Of a DNA stretch of 64,000 bases, positions 9,385 to 18,673 are shown in pieces. This stretch comes from Anaeromicrobium sediminis. Lineage in GTDB: Bacteria; Bacillota; Clostridia; Peptostreptococcales; Thermotaleaceae. Numbering within the stretch: the first letter of the stretch is position 1; each line of letters begins with the position of its first letter. Below the pieces are notes generated by a model. It searched no databases. It was given only the letters and a program-made list of their open reading frames with translations, and was not told where the DNA came from. Location: contig NZ_NIBG01000001.1 of assembly GCF_002270055.1 (NCBI RefSeq), positions 346,937 to 410,936 of the forward strand. The letters run 5' to 3'. A program made the position numbers and the translations under genes.

Positions 9385-9436
9385 AAAAAAAAGAAAGAAT
9401 TGCAATTTAAATTTCACATTTCTTTAAATTGCAATT
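9385..9436 (-). terminator. AT-rich intrinsic terminator after surE
   Basis: Perfect 14-bp arms (AATTGCAATTTAAA at 9398-9411 and its complement at 9423-9436) are followed on the minus strand by CTTTCTTTTTTTT. It separates surE from the kor operon. The stem is AT-rich, so partial readthrough or a second role as an operator is possible. Confidence 0.65.
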
Positions 9437-9445
9437 ATTCTGTCT

Positions 9446-9459
9446 AATTGTATACAATT
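9446..9459. promoter_or_regulatory. 14-bp perfect palindrome upstream of kor operon
   Basis: AATTGTATACAATT is a perfect palindrome between surE and korD. Its core resembles operators of GntR-type dimeric repressors (TTGTATACAA). No GntR gene is seen in this window; the RpiR protein encoded at the end of the operon is the local candidate. Confidence 0.4.
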
Positions 9460-9489
9460 ATTCATTTATACTTAAATGCTTCTTCCATT

Positions 9490-10251
9490 TTATATACTAA
9501 TATTCCATTTTTCAACTTCTTTTATTAAGGAATTTTTTGTTAAATCAAAATGTAATGGTGTTATGGATACCATGTTGTTGTCTATGGCATGTACATCAGT
9601 GTCTGTACCATTTTCTATATCCACTAGTTCTCCTTCCAACCAGAAATACCTCTCTCCTCTAGGATCAACTCTCTCCATATAAGAACTTTTATATCTTCGT
9701 ACACCTAAATTTGTAATTTCTACTCCTTTTATCTCATCCTCACTACAATTAGGTATATTAACATTAAGTAGTGTGTCCTCTGGTATATTCTTATCATTTA
9801 AATTCTCTACTAACTTTCTAGCAAATTTAGCTGCATATGTATAATCTAAATTTTTAAATCCTGCTAAGGACATGGCAATACCCTTACTTCCTAATAATAC
9901 ACCTTCCATAGCTGCAGAAACAGTTCCTGAATATAACACGTCCGTACCTAAGTTTGGTCCATTATTAATACCTGATACTACTATGTCAGGTCTTTTATCC
10001 ATTATGGATTCTATAGCTAATTTCACACAATCTGCTGGTGTTCCACTTATGGACCAAGCTTCAAAATCCGTATCAAAAAAAGTAACTTTTCTAGCTCTTA
10101 AAGGCTCATGCATGGTTATTCCATGACCTGTAGCACTTCTTTGTCTATCAGGAGCCGCTATAAAAATGTCACCCACTTTACTTAATTCACAAGCTAGCTT
10201 GTATATTCCCTCAGCACCAATTCCATCATCGTTAGTAATTAATATTTTCAT
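9490..10251 (-). CDS. surE: 5'-nucleotidase SurE
   Basis: 253-residue survival-protein phosphatase acting on 5'- and 3'-nucleotides. The metal-binding NDDG is at residues 7-10, and SGTPADCVKLA plus SGINNGPNLGTDVLYSGTV complete the active site of the family. The ATG at 10249-10251 follows AAGGGGTGA at good spacing; the longer in-frame start at 10290 would sit inside the upstream gene without a ribosome site. It is followed by a terminator. Confidence 0.95.
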   Translation of the reverse strand: MKILITNDDGIGAEGIYKLACELSKVGDIFIAAPDRQRSATGHGITMHEPLRARKVTFFDTDFEAWSISGTPADCVKLAIESIMDKRPDIVVSGINNGPNLGTDVLYSGTVSAAMEGVLLGSKGIAMSLAGFKNLDYTYAAKFARKLVENLNDKNIPEDTLLNVNIPNCSEDEIKGVEITNLGVRRYKSSYMERVDPRGERYFWLEGELVDIENGTDTDVHAIDNNMVSITPLHFDLTKNSLIKEVEKWNISI

Positions 10252-10270
10252 GAAATCACCCCTTTTATAT

Positions 10271-10840
10271 TTATTTCTTTTCAATGGCAACTAAAATAGG
10301 TGGATTATTTTTTTGGTTAAAAAATTCCATTTTAATTACATGATATTTTTTGCTATCTAAATTCTGCACATAGTCTAATACCATATTCTTCTCTTCTAAG
10401 CCCTTTTCATGGCCATAATATATGGATATGACCATAAGCCCACCTTTTTTCAGAAGATTCAAGGTCTTTTCAAAAGCTATAACTGTATTTTTACCTAAAG
10501 TAGTTATACTCTTATCTCCCTTAGGTAAAAATCCTAAATTATACATGGCCCCATCTATTTCCTCTTTTATGTATTTATCTAAATTTTCATGTCCATCTTT
10601 AATCAATTCTACATTAGAAAGCATATTTCTTTCATCTAGCTTTTTCCTTGTATTTTCAACGGCTAGATCTTGAATATCGAAACTATATATCTTTCCAGCA
10701 TTGCCTATCTTTTCTCTCAAAAAAACAGTATCATTTCCATTTCCCATAGTTCCATCTAAGGCCACACTTCCCTGGTGTAGACAATTTTCTATCATGGACC
10801 AGGCAATATTAGTTATTTTAGTTAAGCTTCTATTTTCCAT
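10271..10840 (-). CDS. SAM-dependent methyltransferase, MnmM/YtqB-like
   Basis: 189-residue class I methyltransferase. The SAM motif LDGTMGNGNDT near residue 30 and the YNLGFLPKGDKSITT segment match the YtqB family, shown in Bacillus to be MnmM, the methyltransferase making the mnm5 group of tRNA wobble uridine. I assign it by these motifs only. The ATG at 10838-10840 lies seven bases after AAAGGTGG, better than the ATG three codons upstream. It overlaps the preceding gene by 11 bp. Confidence 0.82.
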   Translation of the reverse strand: MENRSLTKITNIAWSMIENCLHQGSVALDGTMGNGNDTVFLREKIGNAGKIYSFDIQDLAVENTRKKLDERNMLSNVELIKDGHENLDKYIKEEIDGAMYNLGFLPKGDKSITTLGKNTVIAFEKTLNLLKKGGLMVISIYYGHEKGLEEKNMVLDYVQNLDSKKYHVIKMEFFNQKNNPPILVAIEKK

Positions 10841-11228
10841 TGCATCCACCTTTACAACAGCTATTATTTACCCATTTATTTAAATCTAAAGAGTAATAAT
10901 CCTTAAATTCTTTTAAAATTAAATCCTCGTTGTCCTTTTCAAATCCATAATGTTTTAAATTATTTTCTTTATTTATAGCAAAAAAGATTCCCCTATTAAA
11001 CATAAAGTTTAAAGATGCCTTTACAAGTCCATCTTTCATACTAAACTCTTTATTCATGATTCTTATTTCTTTTATTTCTCCTACTAGTGGATTTATTTGA
11101 AGAAATTCTAGAACTCCTAGAATTTCATTTTTTTCTTTTAAGACTACAAATTCATTTTTATCATCTACTTCTTTATCTAAAAATGTTTTTATAATATTAG
11201 GGTCCTTTTCTAAATACATCTCTAACAT
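10830..11228 (-). CDS. Small GNAT-like protein with C-terminal cysteine cluster
   Basis: 132-residue protein. The middle part (GVLEFLQINPLVGEIKEIRI, about residues 38-58) resembles the beta-strand core of GNAT acetyltransferases, but I cannot see a convincing acetyl-CoA loop, so enzyme activity is uncertain. The C-terminal tail NNSCCKGGCNGK has three clustered cysteines that could bind metal. It lies between rluB (gap 2 bp) and the mnmM-like gene (11-bp overlap), so it is translated with RNA-modification genes. Substrate unknown. Confidence 0.7.
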   Translation of the reverse strand: MLEMYLEKDPNIIKTFLDKEVDDKNEFVVLKEKNEILGVLEFLQINPLVGEIKEIRIMNKEFSMKDGLVKASLNFMFNRGIFFAINKENNLKHYGFEKDNEDLILKEFKDYYSLDLNKWVNNSCCKGGCNGK

Positions 11229-11230
11229 AT

Positions 11231-11941
11231 TTATCTTCCCTCTCTTAAATAATTAACTTCTTTACTAGTTAAAAGTCTCCATTTTCCCTTTTCTAAATTG
11301 TCTAAGTTGATTCTTCCAATACTAACCCTTTGAAGTTTTACAACAGAATGGCCTATACTATCAAACATCTTTCTAACCTGTCTATTTTTACCTTCATGGA
11401 TACTAATTTCTATTACACTAGTTCCCTGATTTTCTTTTAATCTTCTCACTATGGCTGGACTAGTTTTATAGCCTTCTATTTGAACACCATTTCTTAGTTT
11501 TTCTAATTTTTCTTCACTAATATGTCCCCTTACTTTAGCCATGTATGTCTTTTTAATTTCATGTTTAGGGTGAGTAAGCTTGTATGCCAAGTCTCCATCA
11601 TTAGTCATTATTAAAAGACCAGATGTATTATAATCAAGTCTACCCACAGGATATACTCTCTCCTTTACATCCTTTACTAAATCTATAACAGTTTTTCTAT
11701 CCTTTTCATCTGATAAGGTGGACACATATCCTTCAGGTTTATAAAGTAATATATATTTTTTAATAGATTCAGGCTTTATCCTTCTTCCATTTACCTTAAC
11801 CACATCTTTATCTGGATCTATTACTTTTCCCATATAATCTATTACTTCACCATTAACAACAACCTTACCTTCTTTTATCATTTCTTCTGATTTTCTTCTA
11901 GATGCAACCCCACAATGGGCCATATACTTTTGTAATTTCAT
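11231..11941 (-). CDS. rluB: rRNA pseudouridine synthase, RluB/RsuA family
   Basis: 236-residue pseudouridine synthase. An S4 RNA-binding domain (residues 1-60; QKYMAHCGVASRRKSEEMI) precedes the catalytic domain with GRLDYNTSG, in which D103 is the catalytic aspartate. KPEGYVST and GKNRQVRKM are also standard. RluB modifies U2605-type positions of 23S rRNA and RsuA acts on 16S rRNA; the length and motifs fit RluB, as is usual next to scpB in other Firmicutes, although here scpB is elsewhere. AAGGAG precedes the ATG. Confidence 0.93.
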   Translation of the reverse strand: MKLQKYMAHCGVASRRKSEEMIKEGKVVVNGEVIDYMGKVIDPDKDVVKVNGRRIKPESIKKYILLYKPEGYVSTLSDEKDRKTVIDLVKDVKERVYPVGRLDYNTSGLLIMTNDGDLAYKLTHPKHEIKKTYMAKVRGHISEEKLEKLRNGVQIEGYKTSPAIVRRLKENQGTSVIEISIHEGKNRQVRKMFDSIGHSVVKLQRVSIGRINLDNLEKGKWRLLTSKEVNYLREGR

Positions 11942-11952
11942 ATAAACACTCC

Positions 11953-12660
11953 TTATATATTTAACCTATTTCCATAGTATTGTAGCCATTCACTTCTTTT
12001 TTTGTAATCAGGAATTATTTTTCCTAGTAACCTCCAAAAAGATTTTAAATGATTCATATGAGCTAAATGGCACATTTCGTGAACTACTACATAATCTATT
12101 ATCTCTATTGGAGCCATAATAAGCCTCCAATTAAAATCTAATTTTCCATTTGTGTTACAACTTCCCCACTTATTTTTAGATTCTATTATTTCAATGTTTT
12201 TTATCTTTTTGTTAAAATGATTATCATATTCTTTAATTCTTTTTAATATAACTTTTTTACATTGTTTTTTATAGAATCTCTTTACGAGCTTTTTAATAGT
12301 ATCCTTGTCATATGCTTTTAGGGTAATTGTAAATTCCTCATTATTAAAGTCTATCATATTTTTTTCTATATTATTGTCCATAATTATATTCATTATATAG
12401 TATTTCCCTAAATATAATAGCTTATCTCCATCTTCATACTTATTTTCCACAATATCCTTAGTTTTTTTCTCCATTGATTTTAATTTTTCTAATATTAGGG
12501 TAGCCTTAGACTTGACTGAATCTATTATCTGTTCTTCTTTAGTTCCCTTTGGAGCTAGTACAGTTATTCTTCGCCCCTGGTCAATCTGTATTTTAATCTT
12601 TTTTCTTTTTTTATATTCTATATTAAATTTTATAATTTGGTCATTATGATGTATCTCCAT
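11953..12660 (-). CDS. YgjP-like (DUF45) zinc metallopeptidase
   Basis: 235-residue protein of the M48-related YgjP/WLM-like group. The zinc motif HEMCH is near residue 185, followed by HMNHLKSFWRLL in which the third ligand is expected, and the WGSCNTNGKLDFNWRLI segment preceding it is diagnostic of the family. The cellular role is not known; relatives occur near restriction genes or housekeeping genes. The ATG at 12658-12660 follows GGAAGGAAAAG; the longer in-frame start has no site. It follows the two-component operon after a terminator. Confidence 0.87.
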   Translation of the reverse strand: MEIHHNDQIIKFNIEYKKRKKIKIQIDQGRRITVLAPKGTKEEQIIDSVKSKATLILEKLKSMEKKTKDIVENKYEDGDKLLYLGKYYIMNIIMDNNIEKNMIDFNNEEFTITLKAYDKDTIKKLVKRFYKKQCKKVILKRIKEYDNHFNKKIKNIEIIESKNKWGSCNTNGKLDFNWRLIMAPIEIIDYVVVHEMCHLAHMNHLKSFWRLLGKIIPDYKKRSEWLQYYGNRLNI

Positions 12661-12737
12661 CTTTTCCTTCCTTTTTCTAATGATAGTCTTCAAAATTATA
12701 TATTACCACAAAGAATTTTCAAATGTTATAGTTATTT

Positions 12738-12782
12738 TAAAAAAAGTAAGGGTCTGACCTTAATAGATCATAACCTTACTTT
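12738..12782 (-). terminator. Intrinsic terminator after the sigma-54 response regulator
   Basis: Arms AAAGTAAGG (minus strand, 12774-12782) and CCTTACTTT (12743-12751) with an inner partial stem, followed by a T-run. It lies 14 bp past the regulator stop. Confidence 0.8.
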
Positions 12783-12796
12783 AAATTATTAAATAC

Positions 12797-14143
12797 CTAT
12801 TTATTTATTAAACCAAATTTTTTTAATTTATATTGAAGTGTTCGCCTTGATATGCCCAGGTCTTTAGCAGTTTTTTCCCGATGTCCACCATATTTTTCTA
12901 AAGCTTTCTTTATTACCTTAATCTCTTGTATTTCTAAAGGACTAAGTCCATTGTTATTATTAAAATACTCATGATTCTTTGCCTTCTGAATAATCCTTAT
13001 TGGTAAATCATCTTCATAAAGTGTTGTGCTATTAGCTAAAGCAATGGCACTTTCAAGTGTATTTTCCAATTCCCTTACATTTCCCGGCCAGTCATAGTTT
13101 TTAAGTATTTGCCATACTTCTGAGGATATTTCTAATACATTCTTATTAAATTTTGTATTTATCTTTTTTAAAAAATACAAAGTTAGTGCCTCTATATCTT
13201 CTCGCCTGAAACGTAAAGGCGGACATTCAATGGTGATAACGTTTAATCTATAAAAAAGGTCTTCTCTAAATTCCTTATGTCTAACAGCCTCTTCTAAATT
13301 TTCATTTGTAGCAGCAATAATTCTTGCCTCAACAGGTATTGTTTTAGAGCCACCTATCTTCTCCATTCTTTTTTCCTGTAAAACAGTTAAAAGCTTTGCT
13401 TGAAGATTAGGAGATAGGGAGTTAATTTCATCAAGAAAAATCGTTCCTTTTCCAGCTAATTCAAATTTACCCTTCTTATTTTCAACAGCTCCTGTAAAAG
13501 ATCCTTTTTCATGTCCAAAAAGTTCACTTTCAATTAAATTTGCAGGTAGTACTGCACAGTTTAAATGAATAAATGGTAAATTATTGCGATCACTTGAATA
13601 ATGGATTGCTTTAGCAATAACCCCCTTACCTGTTCCACTTTCTCCTGTTAAAAGTACTGTAGTTTCTAAATCTTTTATCTTTTCTATTTTTGATTTTATC
13701 AATTTCATTTCTTTGCTTTGTCCAATTAGATTTACTTGTTTATCATCAGAAATATCCATTTTGTTAGAAGTTTTTTCCTTGATTTTTAAAGCTTCTTGAA
13801 TTTTATATATTAATTCAGTACTATCAAAAGGTTTTGTTAAATAATCATAGGCACCTATTTTTATTGCCTCTACTGCATTTTCAATAGTACCAAATGCTGT
13901 CATCATAATAACAATAGTTTCTTTACGAATACTTTTTATCTCTTTTAAAGTTTCTATACCATCCTTTTTAGGCATTCTAATATCTAATATAGCTACATCA
14001 TACTTATTTTTTCTTATTTTTTCACAAGCTTCATCACCATCATAAGCTAAGTCTACTTCATACCCCTCATTTAATAGTTCTGCACGTATGACTTTTAATA
14101 TATTCACTTCATCATCTGCTACCAGTATTCTTTTCTTATTCAT
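12797..14143 (-). CDS. Sigma-54-dependent response regulator, AtoC/NtrC type
   Basis: 448-residue enhancer-binding activator. The receiver domain (1-120) has the acidic pair D10/D11, phosphoacceptor D54 (LDIRMP) and K in LTKPFD. The AAA+ domain (about 145-380) has Walker A GESGTGKG and the sigma-54 contact loop as GSFTGA, a common variant of GAFTGA, plus FLDEI. The Fis-type helix-turn-helix is at the C-terminus ([20 protein letters not shown]). The start ATG at 14141-14143 follows GGGAGGAG and overlaps the kinase gene by 8 bp. AtoC-type regulators activate short-chain fatty-acid genes; the neighbouring beta-oxidation operons have matching sigma-54 promoters, so this is their likely activator. 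Confidence 0.93.
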   Translation of the reverse strand: MNKKRILVADDEVNILKVIRAELLNEGYEVDLAYDGDEACEKIRKNKYDVAILDIRMPKKDGIETLKEIKSIRKETIVIMMTAFGTIENAVEAIKIGAYDYLTKPFDSTELIYKIQEALKIKEKTSNKMDISDDKQVNLIGQSKEMKLIKSKIEKIKDLETTVLLTGESGTGKGVIAKAIHYSSDRNNLPFIHLNCAVLPANLIESELFGHEKGSFTGAVENKKGKFELAGKGTIFLDEINSLSPNLQAKLLTVLQEKRMEKIGGSKTIPVEARIIAATNENLEEAVRHKEFREDLFYRLNVITIECPPLRFRREDIEALTLYFLKKINTKFNKNVLEISSEVWQILKNYDWPGNVRELENTLESAIALANSTTLYEDDLPIRIIQKAKNHEYFNNNNGLSPLEIQEIKVIKKALEKYGGHREKTAKDLGISRRTLQYKLKKFGLINK

Positions 14144-15623
14144 ATGGCTCCTCCCTTCTAACGGGCAAATAGATTTCAAATGTAGTTCCTTCATCTAATT
14201 TAGACTTTATCTTAATGTCACCATGGAGCCTTTCTATAGCCCTTTTAGCAATACATAATCCGAAACCAATGCCTTTTTTCTTAGTAGAATAAAAGGGTGT
14301 AAAGATTTTTTCTATTTCTTCAGGACAAATACCCACACCATTATCTGAAATGGAAACTCCTATTTTCTCTTCTTTCTTTATATAATCACTATTAATTTTA
14401 ATAATCCCTTCACTTTCTATGGCTTCAATTCCATTCATTAAAATATTAATAAATGCTTGCTGCAATTGTACATTGTTCCCCTTAATAAGAGGCAAATCTT
14501 GTGATAAATTTTTTTCAATATAAATATGTTTTGATTTCCTGTGCAAACCTATGACCTTAAAACATTTTTCTAAAACTTCGTTAATGCTTAACAAAATACT
14601 CCTATTTTCTTTCGTCATCATAGCATATGAAAGCATTTGTTCTACCACATCATTAATTCTATCTACTTCACCAATAATTGGTTCTATAAATTCCATATGT
14701 TTGGGTTGTTCCAGTAAAGATCTTTTTAAAATATTAGCACATCCTTTAATACTCATTAAAGGATTTCTAATATCATGGGCAACACCTGTTGCCAATTCTC
14801 CTAAAACAGCAAATTGTTTAGCCTGCTCTAATTCTCTTTCATATATTTTTAACCTGGTAATATCCCTCGAAATTACTACAACACCTACAACATGATTTTT
14901 GCTATCATTTAAAGGAGAAATTGCTAGATTGACAATTTTCTCTTCACCTGTATCATTTGAAAATATAACTTCTTTAACATAATATGTTTTGTTATGTTTT
15001 ACTACATATTCTATACTCTTGTCCATATTGTGACTTTCTTCTTGTGTCAAAAGCTCATAATACTTTCTTCCAATAATATCCTCTGGTATCCACCCATAAA
15101 CATCTAGTGACGCCCTATTTGCTGTGGTTATTACCCCATCAAGACCCATACTGATAATAGATGCTTCTGTACTATTAAAAATATTTTGTAGATAATTTCT
15201 TTCTTGAATAATTTCATTATTTAATAGTACATTCTCATATGTAACTTCTGTAATGAATTCTAGTATGGATAAATCTTTTGAAGTATATTTTTCTCTTATA
15301 CTACAACATATATAAAATACTTCATAATCATCTTGCACCCGTATAGGAGATACCATTATGTTAGTATTACTTTCATTTTGTAATATTTCATATATTTTTC
15401 CTTCTTCTAACAATATCATATCTTTACTTATTTCTGTTAAGCACTTAATAATTCTAGATACCCCTATATTATTATAATCTCTTCCTCCATCAATAATTAT
15501 TTTATTTGTATTAGTTATTGTAACAATTCCCATCCAATCAACAGATAAGAATTTCTTCATTCCTAAACCGTCAAGTTTGTTTAATGAATTTTCTACATTA
15601 CAACTTACATCAGAGTAATACAT
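14136..15623 (-). CDS. PAS-domain sensor histidine kinase, AtoS-like
   Basis: 495-residue kinase without membrane segments, so it should sense a cytoplasmic signal. Residues 1-120 look like a degenerate GAF-type sensor, followed by a short coiled stretch and a PAS domain (about 140-250; SMGLDGVITTANRASLDVYG). The dimerisation box LATGVAHDIRNPLMSIKG carries the phosphorylated histidine, and the ATPase has the N box (NILMNGIEAI), DNGVGI and the GFGLCIAKR region. It pairs with the overlapping sigma-54 regulator gene. The signal could be an acyl-CoA or fatty acid, inferred only from the adjacent fatty-acid genes. Confidence 0.92.
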   Translation of the reverse strand: MYYSDVSCNVENSLNKLDGLGMKKFLSVDWMGIVTITNTNKIIIDGGRDYNNIGVSRIIKCLTEISKDMILLEEGKIYEILQNESNTNIMVSPIRVQDDYEVFYICCSIREKYTSKDLSILEFITEVTYENVLLNNEIIQERNYLQNIFNSTEASIISMGLDGVITTANRASLDVYGWIPEDIIGRKYYELLTQEESHNMDKSIEYVVKHNKTYYVKEVIFSNDTGEEKIVNLAISPLNDSKNHVVGVVVISRDITRLKIYERELEQAKQFAVLGELATGVAHDIRNPLMSIKGCANILKRSLLEQPKHMEFIEPIIGEVDRINDVVEQMLSYAMMTKENRSILLSINEVLEKCFKVIGLHRKSKHIYIEKNLSQDLPLIKGNNVQLQQAFINILMNGIEAIESEGIIKINSDYIKKEEKIGVSISDNGVGICPEEIEKIFTPFYSTKKKGIGFGLCIAKRAIERLHGDIKIKSKLDEGTTFEIYLPVRREEPYE

Positions 15624-15758
15624 ATCTACACCTCCTACCTATATGAATACCCAAATAATAACACGCAATATTTTTTACTTAAATCGTACTCATTAAATAT
15701 CATTCTAACATCAATTTATTTTATATTCTATATTTCCCATATTTCTTAAAACTATAAA

Positions 15759-15807
15759 CGGTGTACCCTTCAATTTTGGTATTATACCATATATGAAGTT
15801 TACACCG
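15759..15807 (-). terminator. Nested hairpin between thioesterase and histidine kinase genes
   Basis: Three nested stems (CGGTGTA/TACACCG, CTTCA/TGAAG, TGGTA/TACCA) occupy 49 bases. On the minus strand they are followed by TTTATAGTTTT, a weak T-tract. This may be a leaky terminator that lets some transcript reach the two-component genes. Confidence 0.5.
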
Positions 15808-15876
15808 CTTATTCTATATGCTATTTTTCATACTAGGTCCATCATTATCAAAATTTCATTGATCCTTTATTCCTAT

Positions 15877-16344
15877 CTATTTATTCCTTTTTAACTTATA
15901 TGATTCATATCTTTTTTTACCTTCTTCAAACATCATCTTTTCTTCCTCTGTACTTAACACAAGTTTTGGAACAGTCTTCGGTTTACCTTCATTATCTAAA
16001 GCTACCATAGTAAAATATGCTGATAAAGCCTTTTGAGGTGGTATACTCTTTTCTAAATCTTCTACTTCAACTGTTACACTCACCTCCATAGAAGATTTTC
16101 CTACAAAAGCAATTTCAGCAGTACAGGTTACCAAGGCTCCAATAAAAATTGGCAAATGAAATTGTAGTTCATCCACTCTAGCAGTTACAATATTAGATCT
16201 AGCATATTTTTTTGCTGCTACATATGCAACAGAATCCATAAATTTCATAATTTCTCCACCATGAATATTTCCTGCTATATTTGCTTGATTTGGCAGCATA
16301 ACTTGACTCATAACTACTCTCGTGTCTTTAATGCTATTGCTCAT
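15877..16344 (-). CDS. Acyl-CoA thioesterase, hotdog fold (YkhA/YciA-like)
   Basis: 155-residue hotdog-fold hydrolase of acyl-CoA esters. The family segment NIHGGEIMKFMDSVAYVAA is near residues 25-45 and contains the active-site region. The ATG at 16342-16344 follows TAGGAGGGA; the in-frame upstream start lacks a site. It lies 83 bp after the OYE-type reductase gene, within the fatty-acyl-CoA module, so release of free acids from CoA esters is the likely job. Confidence 0.9.
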   Translation of the reverse strand: MSNSIKDTRVVMSQVMLPNQANIAGNIHGGEIMKFMDSVAYVAAKKYARSNIVTARVDELQFHLPIFIGALVTCTAEIAFVGKSSMEVSVTVEVEDLEKSIPPQKALSAYFTMVALDNEGKPKTVPKLVLSTEEEKMMFEEGKKRYESYKLKRNK

Positions 16345-16427
16345 TTTAATCCCTCCTAGTAATACTATTGCAGACATTTTCTATGTGTTATAAGCAGGTA
16401 AATCTATATCTATAAAGTGATTCTAAA

Positions 16428-18383
16428 TTATAGATTACATGCTTCTGTATATCCAGCTTCAACAGCTTGTACAATTCTTCCAAGCTCATTTGCATCTCCA
16501 ATAATTTTTACATTTTTAAAGTTATTTTTTAATTCCTCTATCATTTGATTGTTTGATCTAGTCCCTAATGAAAGAATTACATGATCTATTTCTTTTTCAA
16601 TCAATTCATTAGTTTTTAAGTTTTCAAGAACAATTTTTTCATGGGTAATCTCCTGTAGTTTATGACTAGGAAGCATTTCTGCTTTATGCTTCATCAGTTT
16701 CATTAATACATCCATACGATTTGGTGCATAAATACCCTTCCCAATTTTATCTACCATTTCAACGATTGTAATTTCATTTCCTCGTTCTGCTAAAAACTCG
16801 CCTGTCTCAAGTCCTGTCATACCTGATCCGATTACAACAACCTTTTTTCCTTCGAATTTTACTTGACCTTTTAATATTTCTGGTACCATATGCACATTTT
16901 CACCCTTTACACCATCAATTGGCGGAACAATAGGGCTAGATCCTGCTGCTACAAATACTGCATATGGATTTAATGCTCTTATTTCTTCCACAGAAGCTTC
17001 TGTATTTAATCTTATTTCTACGCCTAATTTTTTAAGCTCTGCTAACTCATAATCTATAAACCATGTGATCTTTTCTTTTTTAGGAGGTTTATTAGCAAGC
17101 TGTAATTGTCCACCTACTTCATTTTCTTTTTCAAATATTACAGGCTTAAATCCTCTCATGGCTAATACTCTAGCTGCCTCCATCCCACTAGGTCCTGCTC
17201 CAATAACTGCAACGACTCTTCCTTCACCATCTTTTTTAAGGTCCTTAATTTTTAATTCTCTACCAGCTTTCGCATTTAAAGAACATGCTATAGGTTTGTG
17301 ATATGCAACACTTTCTATACAAGTTAAGCAGGATATACATTTTCTAATATGATCATCTCTACCTTCTTTTCCCTTATCTACCCATGCAGCATCTGCTACT
17401 AACCCTCTACCTAAAGCTACAAAATCTGTAACTCCATCTTCTAATAATTGTTCTACAAATGTTGGCTCTCTTAAAACACCTGCTGCAATAACAGGAATAT
17501 TTACAGCTTCTTTGATTGTTTTCGCTAAATGTTTTCTCCAACCTTGTTCATAAGAAGTAGGCTCAATTACTGTATGGGAAGTAATATAAACACCTGAAGA
17601 TACATTCATCACATCAATTCCTAGTGTTTCTAAATATTTAGCAATCTTAACGCCTTCTTCTAATTGGATTCCCTGTTCTTTAATACCAAACTGTTTTAAG
17701 AATTCATCTACTGAAACTCTTACACTGATTGGATAATCTTCTCCACAGGCCTCTCTAATGCCCTTGATGATTTCAGCAAGAAATCTCATTCTATTCACAA
17801 AGTTTCCACCATATTCATCTGTTCTTTTGTTTGAATAAGGACTTAAGAATTCATTAAGTAGATATCCATGGGCAGCATGTAATTCCACTCCATCTACATT
17901 AGCAGACTTTAGTCTTACAGCTCCTTGTACAAAATCTTTAACTAAACTTTTTACTTCCTCTGTTGTTAATGCTCTTGTTTCTTCTCTACAAACTACACAA
18001 GGGATTGCACTAGGACCAACAACTGTGTTTCCTTCGTTTATGTTAGAAAAAGTTTGTCTCCCTGGGTGAGCTAATTGTATAAACACTTTTGCACCATGTT
18101 TATGCATAGCTTCTGAAAATTTCTTTAATGGTTCTATATGCTCATCTTTTGTTATGGCAAGCTGAAAAGGTTCCATTGTTCCATGTTCTTCATTTATTTT
18201 TGTTGCTCCTACGATGATCAGCCCTACACCATTTTTTGCTCTTTCTTCATAAAAAGCAATAACTTCCTCTGTTAATGCCCCATCTCTTTTTGCCATTCCG
18301 GGACTCATTGGCGACATAACCACTCTATTTTTTAATGTTAAATTCCCTATTTTACCTTCTGAAAATAAATTTTTGTATTTCAT
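16428..18383 (-). CDS. OYE-type NADH:flavin / enoate (2,4-dienoyl-CoA) reductase
   Basis: 651-residue flavo-iron-sulfur enzyme. An FMN TIM-barrel of the Old Yellow Enzyme family (1-330; LAHPGRQ and ELHAAHGYLLNEFLSPYSN are diagnostic), a cysteine motif CISCLTC...ACS for one [4Fe-4S] cluster, then an FAD/NADH-binding half starting at VIGAGPSGMEAA. This arrangement is shared by 2-enoate reductase, FadH 2,4-dienoyl-CoA reductase and BaiCD. The substrate is open, but the setting among beta-oxidation genes supports an enoate or dienoyl-CoA. It begins its own operon behind a sigma-54-type promoter and inverted repeat. Confidence 0.9.
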   Translation of the reverse strand: MKYKNLFSEGKIGNLTLKNRVVMSPMSPGMAKRDGALTEEVIAFYEERAKNGVGLIIVGATKINEEHGTMEPFQLAITKDEHIEPLKKFSEAMHKHGAKVFIQLAHPGRQTFSNINEGNTVVGPSAIPCVVCREETRALTTEEVKSLVKDFVQGAVRLKSANVDGVELHAAHGYLLNEFLSPYSNKRTDEYGGNFVNRMRFLAEIIKGIREACGEDYPISVRVSVDEFLKQFGIKEQGIQLEEGVKIAKYLETLGIDVMNVSSGVYITSHTVIEPTSYEQGWRKHLAKTIKEAVNIPVIAAGVLREPTFVEQLLEDGVTDFVALGRGLVADAAWVDKGKEGRDDHIRKCISCLTCIESVAYHKPIACSLNAKAGRELKIKDLKKDGEGRVVAVIGAGPSGMEAARVLAMRGFKPVIFEKENEVGGQLQLANKPPKKEKITWFIDYELAELKKLGVEIRLNTEASVEEIRALNPYAVFVAAGSSPIVPPIDGVKGENVHMVPEILKGQVKFEGKKVVVIGSGMTGLETGEFLAERGNEITIVEMVDKIGKGIYAPNRMDVLMKLMKHKAEMLPSHKLQEITHEKIVLENLKTNELIEKEIDHVILSLGTRSNNQMIEELKNNFKNVKIIGDANELGRIVQAVEAGYTEACNL

Positions 18384-18467
18384 TATTATCCTCCTACTTA
18401 AGTTGTCTGTTGTTAATTTTTAATTACATATGGATTACCTAGTTCATTAACTTCTACATTATTACCT

Positions 18468-18483
18468 TCCAAAATTCATGCCA
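18468..18483 (-). promoter_or_regulatory. Candidate sigma-54 (-24/-12) promoter for the OYE-reductase operon
   Basis: Minus-strand TGGCATGAATTTTGGA matches the sigma-54 consensus in the GG of -24 and spacing to TTG of -12; the final C of GC is replaced by G, so it is a weaker match than its partner at 25155. It lies 85 bp before the reductase start. A 17-bp inverted repeat is 51 nt upstream. Confidence 0.65.
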
Positions 18484-18534
18484 ATTCTAATATGCTGAAA
18501 AAACTAACATCCAAGGAGTTAATAAGTACAAAGA

Positions 18535-18551
18535 TTGCACATGTTGTGCAA
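18535..18551. promoter_or_regulatory. 17-bp inverted repeat, proposed upstream activator site
   Basis: TTGCACATGTTGTGCAA has perfect 7-bp arms around a 3-base centre. A copy with one change occurs at 25222-25238. Both lie 51 nt upstream of a -24/-12 element, so they are the proposed binding site of the local sigma-54 activator. Confidence 0.75.
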
Positions 18552-18579
18552 TGTTGGTCCTATTTACATTTACAGATAG

Positions 18580-18652
18580 AAAAATACCAGCTAATTATGT
18601 TATCCTCTATTAACCCCAATATATATACTGGTAGGAGGATAACATATGCTGG
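18580..18652 (-). terminator. Three-tier hairpin terminator after the membrane-protein gene
   Basis: Outer stem GCTGG/CCAGC (18648-18652 with 18587-18591), middle stem of 11 bp (ATGTTATCCTC and complement) and an inner near-palindrome at 18616-18631 are followed on the minus strand by TATTTTTC. It would end the upstream crotonase-to-membrane-protein operon just before the next activator site. Confidence 0.7.
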
Positions 18653-18673
18653 AATTTTATATAGCATACTATT

